A program made the position numbers and the translations under genes. The notes under the pieces were generated by a model. That model was not told the DNA's origin, made no database searches, and was given only the letters and a program-made list of their open reading frames with translations. A stretch of 64,000 nucleotides of DNA from Pseudomonas sp. FP198 (GTDB taxonomy: Bacteria; Pseudomonadota; Gammaproteobacteria; Pseudomonadales; Pseudomonadaceae): positions 1,505,501-1,569,500 of the forward strand of contig NZ_CP117452.1 in assembly GCF_030687895.1 (NCBI RefSeq), in the 5' to 3' direction. Within the stretch, counting starts at the first letter, position 1; each line of letters starts with the position of its first letter. Shown here piece after piece: positions 37,037 to 46,184 of this stretch.

Positions 37037-37648
37037 ATGACCGATACGCCCGATCGCGACGAACGCCACCTGGCGCGCATGCTGCGCAAGAAAGCCGTGA
37101 TTGACGAGCGCATCGCCAATTCGCCCAACGAGTGTGGCCTGCTGCTGGTGCTGACCGGCAACGGCAAGGGCAAGAGCAGTTCGGCGTTCGGCATGCTCGC
37201 CCGTGCCATGGGCCACGGCATGCAGTGCGGCGTGGTGCAGTTCATCAAAGGGCGCAACAGCACCGGCGAGGAGCTGTTTTTCCGCCGTTTCCCGGAGCAG
37301 GTGCGCTTTCACGTCATGGGCGAAGGCTTTACCTGGGAGACCCAGGATCGCCAGCGCGACATCGCCGCCGCCGAAGCCGCCTGGGCGGTATCGCGGCAAC
37401 TGCTCGGCGATCCATCCATCGGCCTGGTGGTGCTCGATGAGCTCAATATCGCTCTCAAGCACGGTTATCTCGATCTCGATCAGGTGTTGAGCGATCTGCA
37501 GGCCCGCCCGCCCATGCAACATGTGGTCGTCACCGGCCGTGGCGCCAAGCCGGAGATGATCGAACTGGCCGATACCGTGACCGAAATGGGCATGATCAAA
37601 CATGCCTTCCAGGCCGGTATCAAGGCGCAGAAAGGCGTCGAACTGTGA
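37037..37648 (+). CDS. cobO: Cob(I)yrinic acid a,c-diamide adenosyltransferase
   Basis: A protein of 203 residues that adds the 5'-deoxyadenosyl group from ATP to reduced corrinoids. P-loop T-G-N-G-K-G-K-S-S-S-A-F-G is at about residues 39-51. V-V-L-D-E-L-N-I-A-L and V-V-V-T-G-R-G-A follow as in CobO/BtuR. ATG 37037 is preceded by GGAGAG. It is first in the riboswitch-controlled cob operon and overlaps cobB by 4 bp. Confidence 0.95.
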   Translation: MTDTPDRDERHLARMLRKKAVIDERIANSPNECGLLLVLTGNGKGKSSSAFGMLARAMGHGMQCGVVQFIKGRNSTGEELFFRRFPEQVRFHVMGEGFTWETQDRQRDIAAAEAAWAVSRQLLGDPSIGLVVLDELNIALKHGYLDLDQVLSDLQARPPMQHVVVTGRGAKPEMIELADTVTEMGMIKHAFQAGIKAQKGVEL

Positions 37649-39039
37649 GCGAAACCTCGATGACCAGCCGCCACTGTCCGGCGGTGCTGATTGCCGCGCC
37701 GGCTTCCGGCCAGGGCAAGACCACCGTCACCGCGGCGCTGGCACGCTTGCATCGCAACCAGGGGCGCAAGGTGCGTGTGTTCAAATGCGGGCCTGATTTT
37801 CTTGATCCGATGATCCTTGAGCGCGCCAGCGGCGCGCCGGTCTATCAACTGGACATGTGGATGGTCGGCGAGCAGGAAAGTCGCCGACTGTTATGGGAAG
37901 CCGCCGCCGAAGCGGACCTGATCCTGATCGAAGGCGTGATGGGGCTGTTCGACGGCACCCCGTCCAGCGCCGACCTGGCGCGCCACTTCGGCGTGCCGGT
38001 GCTGGCCGTGATCGACGGCACCGCCATGGCCCAGACATTCGGCGCCCTGGCCCTGGGCCTGGCCCGTTATCAGCCGGACTTGCCGTTCGCTGGCGTCCTG
38101 GCCAACCGGGTCGGCACCCTGCGCCACGCGCAATTGCTCGAAGGCAGCCTGACCGAAGGCCTGCGCTGGTACGGCGCGCTCTCGCGGGAAACCGGCATCG
38201 AGTTGCCGAGCCGCCATCTCGGACTGGTCCAGGCCAGCGAACTGAATGACCTGGACGTTCGCCTCGACGCAGCGGCCGAAGCATTGGCCGGCAGTTGTGA
38301 AGTGGCGCTGCCGCCCCAGGTCGAGTTCGCCGCCCCCGAACTGACAACCGTTGAGCCGTGGCTCGACGGTGTGCGCATCGCCGTCGCCCGTGACGAAGCG
38401 TTTGCCTTCACCTATGGCGCCAGCCTCGACCTGCTGCGGGCCATGGGCGCGCAACTGGCCTTCTTTTCCCCAATTCATGACACCGAACTGCCCGAGGCGG
38501 ACAGCCTGTATTTGCCTGGCGGTTACCCGGAGCTGCATCACGTTGCACTGGCCCGGAACGTGCCGATGCTGACGGCGATCCGTGCCCACCATGCAGCCGG
38601 CAAACCGCTGCTCGCCGAATGCGGTGGCATGCTCTACCTGCTCGACTCACTGACTGATGTCGAGGGCACTCGCGCTGAGCTGCTTGGCCTGTTGAGCGGT
38701 GAAGCGCAGATGCAAAAGCGCCTTGCGGCCCTCGCGTTGCAGTCAGTCGAGCTGCCGGAAGGCACCCTGCGCGGGCATACCTATCATCACTCCTTGACCA
38801 GCACTGAACTTGAGCCGATTGCCCGTGGGCATAGCCCAAACGGCGGGCGAGGGGCTGAGGCGGTTTTCCGCTTGGGGCGGATGACGGCTTCCTATGTGCA
38901 CTTTTACTTTCCGTCCAATCCCGAGGCGATTGCCGCGTTGTTTGCGCCCGACCCTGGGGCCGCCTTCGCGAGCAGGCTCGCTCCCACAGGGGACCGCGAT
39001 TCAAATGTGGGAGCGAGCTTGCTCGCGATGAGGCCATGA
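37645..39039 (+). CDS. cobB: Cobyrinic acid a,c-diamide synthase, with a REP-encoded C-terminus
   Basis: A protein of 464 residues that amidates cobyrinate at positions a and c with glutamine and ATP. The N-terminal ATP domain has A-S-G-Q-G-K-T-T-V. The C-terminal glutamine amidotransferase domain has the catalytic Cys in A-E-C-G-G-M-L-Y-L and a His in Y-V-H-F-Y-F. The start is GTG 37645 in the overlap GTGA; ATG 37660 is possible. About the last 25 residues (from about 440) are read from a REPIN, with F-A-S-R-L-A-P-T and G-A-S-L-L-A-M-R-P, and replace the usual short end after A-L-F-A-P. The stop overlaps the bluB start. Confidence 0.93.
   Translation: MSETSMTSRHCPAVLIAAPASGQGKTTVTAALARLHRNQGRKVRVFKCGPDFLDPMILERASGAPVYQLDMWMVGEQESRRLLWEAAAEADLILIEGVMGLFDGTPSSADLARHFGVPVLAVIDGTAMAQTFGALALGLARYQPDLPFAGVLANRVGTLRHAQLLEGSLTEGLRWYGALSRETGIELPSRHLGLVQASELNDLDVRLDAAAEALAGSCEVALPPQVEFAAPELTTVEPWLDGVRIAVARDEAFAFTYGASLDLLRAMGAQLAFFSPIHDTELPEADSLYLPGGYPELHHVALARNVPMLTAIRAHHAAGKPLLAECGGMLYLLDSLTDVEGTRAELLGLLSGEAQMQKRLAALALQSVELPEGTLRGHTYHHSLTSTELEPIARGHSPNGGRGAEAVFRLGRMTASYVHFYFPSNPEAIAALFAPDPGAAFASRLAPTGDRDSNVGASLLAMRP
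38963..39034. repeat. REP doublet (REPIN), family C, inside cobB
   Basis: Inverted copies of TTCGCGAGCAGGCTCGCTCC and GTGGGAGCGAGCTTGCTCGC. The element lies wholly within the cobB frame and ends 2 bp before the bluB ATG. Confidence 0.88.
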
Positions 39040-39686
39040 CTGACAACGCCTTTACCCAGGCCGAACGCGAAGCCGTCTACCGCGCCATCGCCGAACGCCG
39101 CGACATGCGCCATTTCACCGGCGGTACGGTCGAACCGGCGTTGCTGCGCCGTTTGCTGGAAGCCGCGCACCAGGCGCCCAGCGTCGGGCTGATGCAACCG
39201 TGGCGCTTCATCCGCATCAGCGACCGCGCCTTGCGTGGGCAGGTCCAGCGACTGGTGGAAGAGGAACGCATCCGTACCGCCGAAGCCCTGGGCGAGCGCA
39301 GCGATGAATTCATGCAGCTCAAGGTCGAAGGCATCAACGACTGCGCCGAGGTACTGGTGGCGGCATTGATGGACGACCGCGAGCGGCACATATTCGGTCG
39401 CCGGACCTTGCCGGAAATGGACCTGGCCTCGCTGTCCTGCGCCATCCAGAATCTGTGGCTGGCGGCCCGCGTCGAAGGGCTGGGGATGGGTTGGGTGTCG
39501 CTGTTCGAACCCCAGGCCCTGGCTGACCTGCTGGGCCTGCCCGCCGGGGCCAAGCCGTTGGCGGTCCTGTGCCTGGGGCCGGTCGAAGGCTTCTACCCGG
39601 CGCCGATGCTGGCCCTGGAAGGCTGGGCGCAACCGCGTCCGCTCACCGAACTGCTGTATGAAAACCGCTGGGGAGTGCGCCCATGA
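39036..39686 (+). CDS. bluB: 5,6-dimethylbenzimidazole synthase BluB
   Basis: A protein of 216 residues, nitroreductase-like. It converts reduced FMN to the lower ligand of B12 using oxygen. Motifs are R-R-D-M-R-H-F at the FMN site, [10 protein letters not shown], and G-M-G-W-V-S-L-F. Its presence means lower-ligand synthesis depends on oxygen. ATG 39036 overlaps the cobB stop, and the end overlaps cobD by 4 bp. Confidence 0.94.
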   Translation: MTDNAFTQAEREAVYRAIAERRDMRHFTGGTVEPALLRRLLEAAHQAPSVGLMQPWRFIRISDRALRGQVQRLVEEERIRTAEALGERSDEFMQLKVEGINDCAEVLVAALMDDRERHIFGRRTLPEMDLASLSCAIQNLWLAARVEGLGMGWVSLFEPQALADLLGLPAGAKPLAVLCLGPVEGFYPAPMLALEGWAQPRPLTELLYENRWGVRP

Positions 39687-40591
39687 GCGTAGCGTTGCTC
39701 AGTGCCGCCGCGGTGGCGCTGGATGCGCTGCTGGGGGAGCCCCGGCGTTGGCATCCGCTGGTGGCCTTCGGTGGCTTTGCCGATCGCATCGAACAACGTT
39801 TCAACTCTGGCGGGCGTGGCTGGCGCAGCCACGGGGTAACGGCGTGGGTGATCGCCGTGGTGCCGCTGACCTTGCTCGCCACCGCCCTGTCCTGGGCACC
39901 GATGATTGGCTGGATGGTGGAGATTCTGGCGCTGTATTGCGCCCTCGGCCTGCGCAGTCTCGGCGAGCATGTCGAGCCGGTGGCCCGGGCGTTGCGCAGC
40001 GGTGACCTGGACGAGGCGCGTCGACGCGTCGGTTACCTGGTCAGCCGCGAAACCGCCGAGCTGGACGAAACCGCTGTCGCCCGCGCCGCCACCGAGTCGG
40101 TCCTGGAAAACGGCAGCGACGCGGTCTTCGCCGCGTTGTTCTGGTTCGCCGTGGCCGGTGCGCCCGGCGTGGTGTTGTATCGATTGAGCAATACCCTCGA
40201 CGCCATGTGGGGCTATCGCAACGAGCGCTTCGAGCGTTTCGGCTGGGCGGCGGCGAAGATCGACGACCTGCTCAACTACATTCCCGCGCGCCTGGTGGCG
40301 TTGACCTACGCCGTGCTCGGCAAGACCCGCCTGGCACTCAAATGCTGGCGCAGCCAGGGCCCGACCTGGGACAGCCCGAATGCCGGGCCGGTGATGGCCG
40401 CCGGTGCCGGCGCGCTGGGCGTGGAGCTGGGTGGCGCGGCGGTGTATCACGGCGAACTGCATCAACGCCCGCCATTGGGCGAGGGCGTGCCGGCCAGTGC
40501 CGATTCGATTGACCGAGGCTGGCAATTGGTGCAACGCGGCGTATGGTTATGGCTGCTGATTCTCTGCCTCGGAGCCGAGTTTTATGCTTGA
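39683..40591 (+). CDS. cobD: Adenosylcobinamide-phosphate synthase (CobD/CbiB)
   Basis: A protein of 302 residues, integral to the inner membrane. It joins adenosylcobyric acid to aminopropanol (phosphate). Family motifs are [15 protein letters not shown] near the start, [10 protein letters not shown] and [12 protein letters not shown]. The start overlaps bluB (ATGA) and the end overlaps cobC by 8 bp. Confidence 0.94.
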   Translation: MSVALLSAAAVALDALLGEPRRWHPLVAFGGFADRIEQRFNSGGRGWRSHGVTAWVIAVVPLTLLATALSWAPMIGWMVEILALYCALGLRSLGEHVEPVARALRSGDLDEARRRVGYLVSRETAELDETAVARAATESVLENGSDAVFAALFWFAVAGAPGVVLYRLSNTLDAMWGYRNERFERFGWAAAKIDDLLNYIPARLVALTYAVLGKTRLALKCWRSQGPTWDSPNAGPVMAAGAGALGVELGGAAVYHGELHQRPPLGEGVPASADSIDRGWQLVQRGVWLWLLILCLGAEFYA

Positions 40592-41576
40592 GCATGGTGG
40601 ACGACTGCGCAACGCCGCCCGGCAATACGGGATTGCCGAGGCCGACTGGCTCGACCTGTCCAGTGGCCTCGCGCCCTGGCCGTTCGAGATCCCGGCGATT
40701 CCATTGCGCGCCTGGGCGCGCCTGCCGGAGACCGACGATGGTCTGGAACAGGCCGCTTGCGACTATTACGAAGCGACGCATGTGCTGCCGGTGGCCGGTT
40801 CGCAAATGGCCATCCAGCTGCTGCCGCGCCTGCGCCGAGCGGGCAAGGTCGGGGTCTTGTCGCCCTGTTACGCCGAACACGCCGAAGCGTGGCGCCGCAG
40901 CGGCTACATCGTGCGCGAAGTACTGGAAGCGGAAGTGGATTTCTTCCTCGACAGCCTCGACGTGCTGGTGGTGGTCAACCCGAACAATCCCACGGGCCTG
41001 AGCCTGAAGCCCGAACGCCTGCTGGATTGGCATGCGCGGCTGGCCCAGCGGGGTGGCTGGCTGGTGGTGGACGAAGCGTTCATGGATATCACGCCGCACC
41101 TGAGCCTCGCCGCCTATGCCCATCAGGTCGGGTTGATCGTGCTGCGCTCGTTCGGCAAGTTTTTTGGCCTGGCCGGGGTTCGCCTCGGTTTCGTCCTGGC
41201 CGAGCGACGCTTGCTCAAGCTGCTCGCCGAACAGGTCGGGCCGTGGGCCGTCAGCGGGCCGACGCGGGTGTTGGGCCAGGCGTGCCTGTTGGATACCGAG
41301 GCACATGTTCGCCAGCGCCAGCGTTGCGAGGAAACGAGTCAGCGCCTGGCGCTGCTGCTCGAACACCACGGCTTCAAGCCCCACGGTGGCTGCGGATTGT
41401 TCCAGTGGCTGGTTACCGAGCACGCCCGGGCCCTTTATGAATTCATGGCCCAGCGCGGCATTCTCCTGCGGCTGTTCATCAACACCAGCAGCCTGCGCTT
41501 CGGGCTGCCGGCCAATGACGCGGAATTCCTGCGTCTCGAACAGGCTTTCGAGGCCTACGCCAAGGACATTCAATGA
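40584..41576 (+). CDS. cobC: Threonine-phosphate decarboxylase (CobC)
   Basis: A protein of 330 residues, a PLP-dependent class I/II aminotransferase-fold enzyme. It provides the aminopropanol linker of B12. Motifs are [16 protein letters not shown] and the PLP lysine in [15 protein letters not shown]. It overlaps cobD by 8 bp and cobQ by 4 bp. Confidence 0.93.
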   Translation: MLEHGGRLRNAARQYGIAEADWLDLSSGLAPWPFEIPAIPLRAWARLPETDDGLEQAACDYYEATHVLPVAGSQMAIQLLPRLRRAGKVGVLSPCYAEHAEAWRRSGYIVREVLEAEVDFFLDSLDVLVVVNPNNPTGLSLKPERLLDWHARLAQRGGWLVVDEAFMDITPHLSLAAYAHQVGLIVLRSFGKFFGLAGVRLGFVLAERRLLKLLAEQVGPWAVSGPTRVLGQACLLDTEAHVRQRQRCEETSQRLALLLEHHGFKPHGGCGLFQWLVTEHARALYEFMAQRGILLRLFINTSSLRFGLPANDAEFLRLEQAFEAYAKDIQ

Positions 41577-43024
41577 CCACCTTGATGGTGCAGGGCACCA
41601 CCTCCGATGCCGGTAAAAGCACCCTGGTCACGGCGCTGTGTCGCTGGGTCAGGCGCCAGGGTGTGAGCGTGGTGCCGTTCAAGCCGCAGAACATGGCGCT
41701 CAATAGCGCGGTGACCGCCGATGGCGGCGAAATCGGCCGGGCCCAGGCGGTCCAGGCCCAGGCCTGTGGGCTGCAACCGCATACCGACATGAACCCGGTG
41801 CTGCTCAAGCCCAACAGCGACACCGGTGCCCAAGTCATCATCCATGGCCGCGCCGTGACCAGCATGAACGCGGTGGCGTATCACGATTACAAAGCCATCG
41901 CGATGCAAGCGGTGCTGGCTTCCCATCAGCGATTGCGCGCGGCGTATCCGCTGGTAATGGTGGAGGGCGCGGGGTCGCCGGCGGAAATCAACCTGCGTGC
42001 CGGCGACATCGCCAACATGGGGTTTGCCGAGGCCGTCGATTGCCCGGTGCTGCTGATCGCCGACATCAATCGCGGCGGCGTATTCGCCCATCTGGTCGGC
42101 ACCCTTGAGTTGCTTTCGCCCAGCGAACAGGCGCGGGTCAAAGGTTTCATTATCAACCGTTTTCGTGGCGACCTGGCGTTGCTGCAACCCGGCCTGGATT
42201 GGCTCGAAGCACGCACCGGCAAACCGGTGATTGGCGTATTGCCCTATGTGATGGACTTGCACCTGGAAGCCGAGGACGGTCTCGATCAGCGTCAGGCTGA
42301 CAAGGCCGAACAGGTACTCAAGGTGGTGGTGCCGGTGCTGCCGCGCATCAGCAACCATACCGATTTCGATCCGCTGCGCCTGCACCCGCAGGTCGACCTG
42401 CAATTCATCGGCCCCGGCCAGACCATCCCGCCGGCCGACCTGATCATCCTGCCCGGTTCGAAAAGCGTGCGCAGCGACCTGGCCTACCTGCGCGCCAACG
42501 GCTGGGAGACGGCGATCAATCGGCACCTGCGCTACGGCGGCAAGTTGCTGGGCATCTGCGGTGGTTTGCAGATGCTTGGCCGTCAGGTCCACGATCCGCT
42601 CGGGCTGGAAGGCGCGGCCGGTTCGAGTGCCGGGCTGGGCCTGCTGGACTTCGAGACAACACTGGAGCGTGAGAAGCAGTTGCGCAACGTGCGCGGGCGG
42701 TTGACTTTGGAGGATGCCGAGGTCAGCGGCTATGAGATCCATGCGGGCGTGACCATTGGACCGGCCCTGGAAAACCCTGCGGTGACGCTGGACGACGGTC
42801 GCTGCGACGGTGCGCGGAGCCTCGACGGGCAGATTTTCGGCACCTATTTGCATGGGCTGTTTGAAACGCCAGCGGCGAGCAGCGCGTTGCTGCGCTGGGC
42901 GGGTGTGCAGGATGTGCAAGCGGTGGATTACCACGGGTTGCGCGAGCGCGATATCGAGCGGTTGGCGGATCTGGTGGAGCGGCATCTGGATACCGGGGTG
43001 TTGCGTGAACTCTGTGGGATTTGA
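41573..43024 (+). CDS. cobQ: Cobyric acid synthase
   Basis: A protein of 483 residues that carries out four glutamine-dependent amidations to form adenosylcobyric acid. The N-terminal ATP domain has G-T-T-S-D-A-G-K-S and [10 protein letters not shown]. The amidotransferase domain has Cys in [11 protein letters not shown]. The product ends normally, and a REPIN starts 12 bp after the stop, separating this gene from cobU. Confidence 0.95.
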   Translation: MTTLMVQGTTSDAGKSTLVTALCRWVRRQGVSVVPFKPQNMALNSAVTADGGEIGRAQAVQAQACGLQPHTDMNPVLLKPNSDTGAQVIIHGRAVTSMNAVAYHDYKAIAMQAVLASHQRLRAAYPLVMVEGAGSPAEINLRAGDIANMGFAEAVDCPVLLIADINRGGVFAHLVGTLELLSPSEQARVKGFIINRFRGDLALLQPGLDWLEARTGKPVIGVLPYVMDLHLEAEDGLDQRQADKAEQVLKVVVPVLPRISNHTDFDPLRLHPQVDLQFIGPGQTIPPADLIILPGSKSVRSDLAYLRANGWETAINRHLRYGGKLLGICGGLQMLGRQVHDPLGLEGAAGSSAGLGLLDFETTLEREKQLRNVRGRLTLEDAEVSGYEIHAGVTIGPALENPAVTLDDGRCDGARSLDGQIFGTYLHGLFETPAASSALLRWAGVQDVQAVDYHGLRERDIERLADLVERHLDTGVLRELCGI

Positions 43025-43036
43025 GGCGGCTGAAAG

Positions 43037-43120
43037 GGCCCCTTCGCGAGCAGGCTCGCTCCCACATGGGCCTTGCGGTGTACATAATCCCTGTGGGAGC
43101 GAGCCCGCTCGCGAAGGGGC
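43037..43120. repeat. REP doublet (REPIN), family C
   Basis: Inverted copies of CCTTCGCGAGCAGGCTCGCT within the cob operon, between cobQ and cobU. Confidence 0.88.
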
Positions 43121-43156
43121 CAGCACCAACACCGCCTATTTGAAAGAGAACGACCC

Positions 43157-43678
43157 ATGCTGCAACTGATCCTCGGCGGCGCCCGCTCCGGCAAGAGTCG
43201 CCTGGCTGAGAAACTCGCGGCAGGCACCGGCCTGGCGGTGACCTACATCGCCACCAGCCAACCCCTGGACGGCGAGATGAACCAACGTGTCGCCCAGCAT
43301 CGCGCCCGGCGCCCGGCAGAGTGGGCATTGGTGGAGGAGCCGCTGGCGCTGGCGCAGGTATTGCGCGATACCGCCGCGAGCGAGCGCTGCCTGCTGGTGG
43401 ATTGCCTGACCCTCTGGCTGACCAACCTGTTGATGCTCGACGATGCCGACCGACTGGCTGCCGAGCGCGAAGCCCTGCTGGACTGCATCGGCGCGCTGCC
43501 CGGTGAAATCATTTTTGTCAGCAACGAGACCGGCCTGGGTGTCGTACCGCTGGGCGAGTTGACTCGCCGTTACGTCGATGAAGCCGGTTGGCTGCATCAA
43601 GCCCTGGCCGAACGTTGCCAGCGCGTTGTGCTGACCGTCGCCGGCCTGCCCCTGACTCTCAAAGGTACTGCGTTATGA
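43157..43678 (+). CDS. cobU: Adenosylcobinamide kinase / adenosylcobinamide-phosphate guanylyltransferase
   Basis: A protein of 173 residues, called CobP in older Pseudomonas naming. It phosphorylates adenosylcobinamide and then adds GMP. P-loop G-G-A-R-S-G-K-S-R is at residues 7-15. [11 protein letters not shown] and [11 protein letters not shown] are family motifs. The REPIN places it 132 bp after cobQ. Its end overlaps cobT by 4 bp. Confidence 0.94.
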   Translation: MLQLILGGARSGKSRLAEKLAAGTGLAVTYIATSQPLDGEMNQRVAQHRARRPAEWALVEEPLALAQVLRDTAASERCLLVDCLTLWLTNLLMLDDADRLAAEREALLDCIGALPGEIIFVSNETGLGVVPLGELTRRYVDEAGWLHQALAERCQRVVLTVAGLPLTLKGTAL

Positions 43679-44730
43679 ATCACCGCTGGTGGCTGGACCC
43701 GTGCAAGCCTGTTGATAGCCAAGTGCTGGAACAAGCGTTGGCGCGGCAACAACAACTGACCAAACCGGCCGGCTCTCTCGGGCGCCTGGAGTCGGTGGCG
43801 GTGCAACTGGCGGGCCTGCAAGGGCAGGTCAAGCCGAGCCTTGAGCAGTTGTGGATCGCGATTTTTGCTGGCGACCACGGCGTGGTGGCCGAAGGCGTCT
43901 CGGCCTATCCCCAGGAAGTGACCGGGCAGATGCTGCTCAACTTTGTCAGCGGCGGCGCGGCCATCAGTGTGCTCGCGCGGCAGTTGGGCGCTTGCCTGGA
44001 GGTCGTCGACCTGGGCACCGTGACGCCTTCGCTGGACTTGCCCGGCGTGCGGCATTTGCGGGTCGGCCCGGGCACCGCCAATTTCCTCCAGGGCCCGGCC
44101 ATGACCCTGGCCCACGGCGAGCAAGCCCTGCAAGCCGGACGCGACAGCGTCATGCGCGCCGCCGCCAGCGGTTCGCAACTGTTCATCGGTGGCGAGATGG
44201 GCATCGGCAATACCACGGCGGCCAGCGCGCTGGCCTGTGCCTTGCTCGATTGCCCGGTGGCGCATCTGGTCGGGCCGGGCACCGGGCTGGATGCGGCGGG
44301 TATCCGCCGCAAGACCGAGGTCATCGAACGCGCCCTGGCCGTGCACGGTGCGTCGAACGGCGACCCGCTGCAAACGCTGTGCAACCTTGGCGGGTTTGAA
44401 ATCGCCGCGTTGGTCGGCGCCTATCTGGCCTGTGCGCAGCAGGGCATCGCCGTGCTGGTGGATGGCTTCATCTGCAGCGTCGCGGCCCTGGTGGCGGTGC
44501 GGCTCAATCCGGCGTGCCGGCCCTGGTTGTTGTTCGCCCACCGTGGCGCCGAACCGGGACACCGCCACGTGCTGGAAACCCTCGCTGCCGAACCGCTGCT
44601 GGACCTCGGCTTGCGCCTGGGCGAGGGCAGCGGGGCGGCGCTGGCGGTGCCGTTGTTGCGCCTGGCCTGTGACCTCCACGGGCAGATGGCGACCTTCGCC
44701 GAAGCGGCCGTGGCGGATCGCCCGGCATGA
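43675..44730 (+). CDS. cobT: Nicotinate-nucleotide--dimethylbenzimidazole phosphoribosyltransferase
   Basis: A protein of 351 residues that makes alpha-ribazole phosphate from dimethylbenzimidazole, the product of BluB. Motifs are [28 protein letters not shown] and [11 protein letters not shown] 43675 overlaps the cobU stop (ATGA). The open frame further upstream only re-reads cobU. Confidence 0.95.
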   Translation: MNHRWWLDPCKPVDSQVLEQALARQQQLTKPAGSLGRLESVAVQLAGLQGQVKPSLEQLWIAIFAGDHGVVAEGVSAYPQEVTGQMLLNFVSGGAAISVLARQLGACLEVVDLGTVTPSLDLPGVRHLRVGPGTANFLQGPAMTLAHGEQALQAGRDSVMRAAASGSQLFIGGEMGIGNTTAASALACALLDCPVAHLVGPGTGLDAAGIRRKTEVIERALAVHGASNGDPLQTLCNLGGFEIAALVGAYLACAQQGIAVLVDGFICSVAALVAVRLNPACRPWLLFAHRGAEPGHRHVLETLAAEPLLDLGLRLGEGSGAALAVPLLRLACDLHGQMATFAEAAVADRPA

Positions 44731-45302
44731 CCTTGCGCCTGGACCTGTTGCGCCATGGCGAGACCGAACTGGGCGGCGGGCTGCGCGGCAGTCTCGACGA
44801 CGCCCTGACGCCACGAGGCTGGGAACAGATGCACGCGGCGGTCGCAGCGGGCGGGCCGTGGGATCGGCTGGTGAGTTCGCCGTTGCAGCGCTGCGCGCGT
44901 TTCGCCGAACAGCTGGGCGCGCGACTTGGCTTGCCGGTGCACTTGGACAAGGACCTGCAGGAATTGCATTTCGGCGCCTGGGAAGGCCGCAGCGCGGCGG
45001 CATTGATGGAGACTGACGCCGAGGCGCTGGGGCGATTCTGGGCCGATCCCTACGGCTTCACGCCGCCGGACGGCGAGCCGGTGCTGGAGTTTTCGGCGCG
45101 AGTGCTGGCGGCGCTCGAACGCTTGCATCAAGCCTACGCCGGGCAGCGCATCCTGCTGGTCAGCCATGGCGGCGTGATGCGGTTGCTGCTGGCCCGCGCC
45201 CGCGGTTTGCCGCGCGAGCAGTTGCTCAATGTCGAAGTCGCCCACGGCGCGCTGTTCTCTCTTCTGGTGGCGTCCGGTCCCGTCCTCGAAGAGGCGGGCT
45301 GA
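44727..45302 (+). CDS. Alpha-ribazole phosphatase, histidine phosphatase family
   Basis: A protein of 191 residues. The phosphohistidine motif is L-R-H-G-E-T at residues 8-13, and the second His is in V-S-H-G-G-V-M. In Salmonella this activity is called CobC, a name used here for the decarboxylase. It overlaps cobT by 4 bp and lies 2 bp before cobS, so removal of the alpha-ribazole phosphate is coupled to the last steps. Confidence 0.88.
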   Translation: MTLRLDLLRHGETELGGGLRGSLDDALTPRGWEQMHAAVAAGGPWDRLVSSPLQRCARFAEQLGARLGLPVHLDKDLQELHFGAWEGRSAAALMETDAEALGRFWADPYGFTPPDGEPVLEFSARVLAALERLHQAYAGQRILLVSHGGVMRLLLARARGLPREQLLNVEVAHGALFSLLVASGPVLEEAG

Positions 45303-45304
45303 AG

Positions 45305-46036
45305 ATGTTGCCTTTCTGGATCGCCCTGCAATTTCTCAGCAGCCTGCCGGTGCGCTTGCCGGGCATGCCTGAACCGGCGCAACTGGGTCGTTCGCTGCTG
45401 TTCTATCCGTCGGTAGGGTTGTTGTTCGGCGGCTTGCTCTGGGGGCTCGATGCCTGGTTGTCGGGCGCACCGTTGCTGCTGCATGCGGCGCTGCTGCTGA
45501 CGGCTTGGGTGTTGCTCAGCGGCGGCCTGCACCTTGATGGCCTGGCCGATAGCGCGGATGCCTGGCTCGGTGGTTTCGGTGACCGCGAGCGCACGCTGCT
45601 GATCATGAAGGACCCGCGCAGCGGACCGATCGCCGTGGTCACCCTGGTGCTGGTGCTGCTGCTCAAGTTCAGCGCGTTGCTGGCGCTGATTGAACAGCAG
45701 CAATCCCTGGCGCTGCTTATCGTGCCGGTACTCGGGCGGGGGGCCTTGCTGGCGCTGTTCCTCACCACGCCCTATGTGCGTGCCGGTGGCTTGGGCCAGG
45801 CGCTCGCCGACCACCTGCCACGCCACGCCGGTTGGCAGGTGCTAGTCGCTGTTGCGCTGGGCTCCGTGCTGGTGGCAGGTTGGGCCGGCCTGGGGGCGTT
45901 GGTGGTCGCGGCGCTGGGCTTTATCGGCTTGCGCCGGATAATGCTGCGCCGGTTGGGCGGGTGCACCGGAGACACGGCGGGTGCCTTGCTGGAGCTGCTG
46001 GAGATGGCAGTGCTGGTAGCCTGGGCATTGAGTTAG
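45305..46036 (+). CDS. cobS: Adenosylcobinamide-GDP ribazoletransferase (cobalamin synthase)
   Basis: A protein of 243 residues, also called CobV. It is a membrane enzyme that joins adenosylcobinamide-GDP to alpha-ribazole. Family motifs are T/S-S-L-P-V-R near the start, G-G-L-H-L-D-G-L-A-D-S-A-D and K-D-P-R-S-G-P-I-A-V. Several hydrophobic helices cover the C-terminal two thirds. It is the last gene of the cob operon. No terminator is obvious after it. Confidence 0.94.
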   Translation: MLPFWIALQFLSSLPVRLPGMPEPAQLGRSLLFYPSVGLLFGGLLWGLDAWLSGAPLLLHAALLLTAWVLLSGGLHLDGLADSADAWLGGFGDRERTLLIMKDPRSGPIAVVTLVLVLLLKFSALLALIEQQQSLALLIVPVLGRGALLALFLTTPYVRAGGLGQALADHLPRHAGWQVLVAVALGSVLVAGWAGLGALVVAALGFIGLRRIMLRRLGGCTGDTAGALLELLEMAVLVAWALS

Positions 46037-46184
46037 CTCGTACTCTGCAGCTGCATCGAACTGGCTTACATGCTGGCTTACATTTTTCCGCCGGTTCAGC
46101 AACCAGCCTATAACTATGTATGTCATCCGCCGTTGCATGGCCCGATAGCCTCTGTGCTTCTCAAGCACAACACGGGTGACATGA

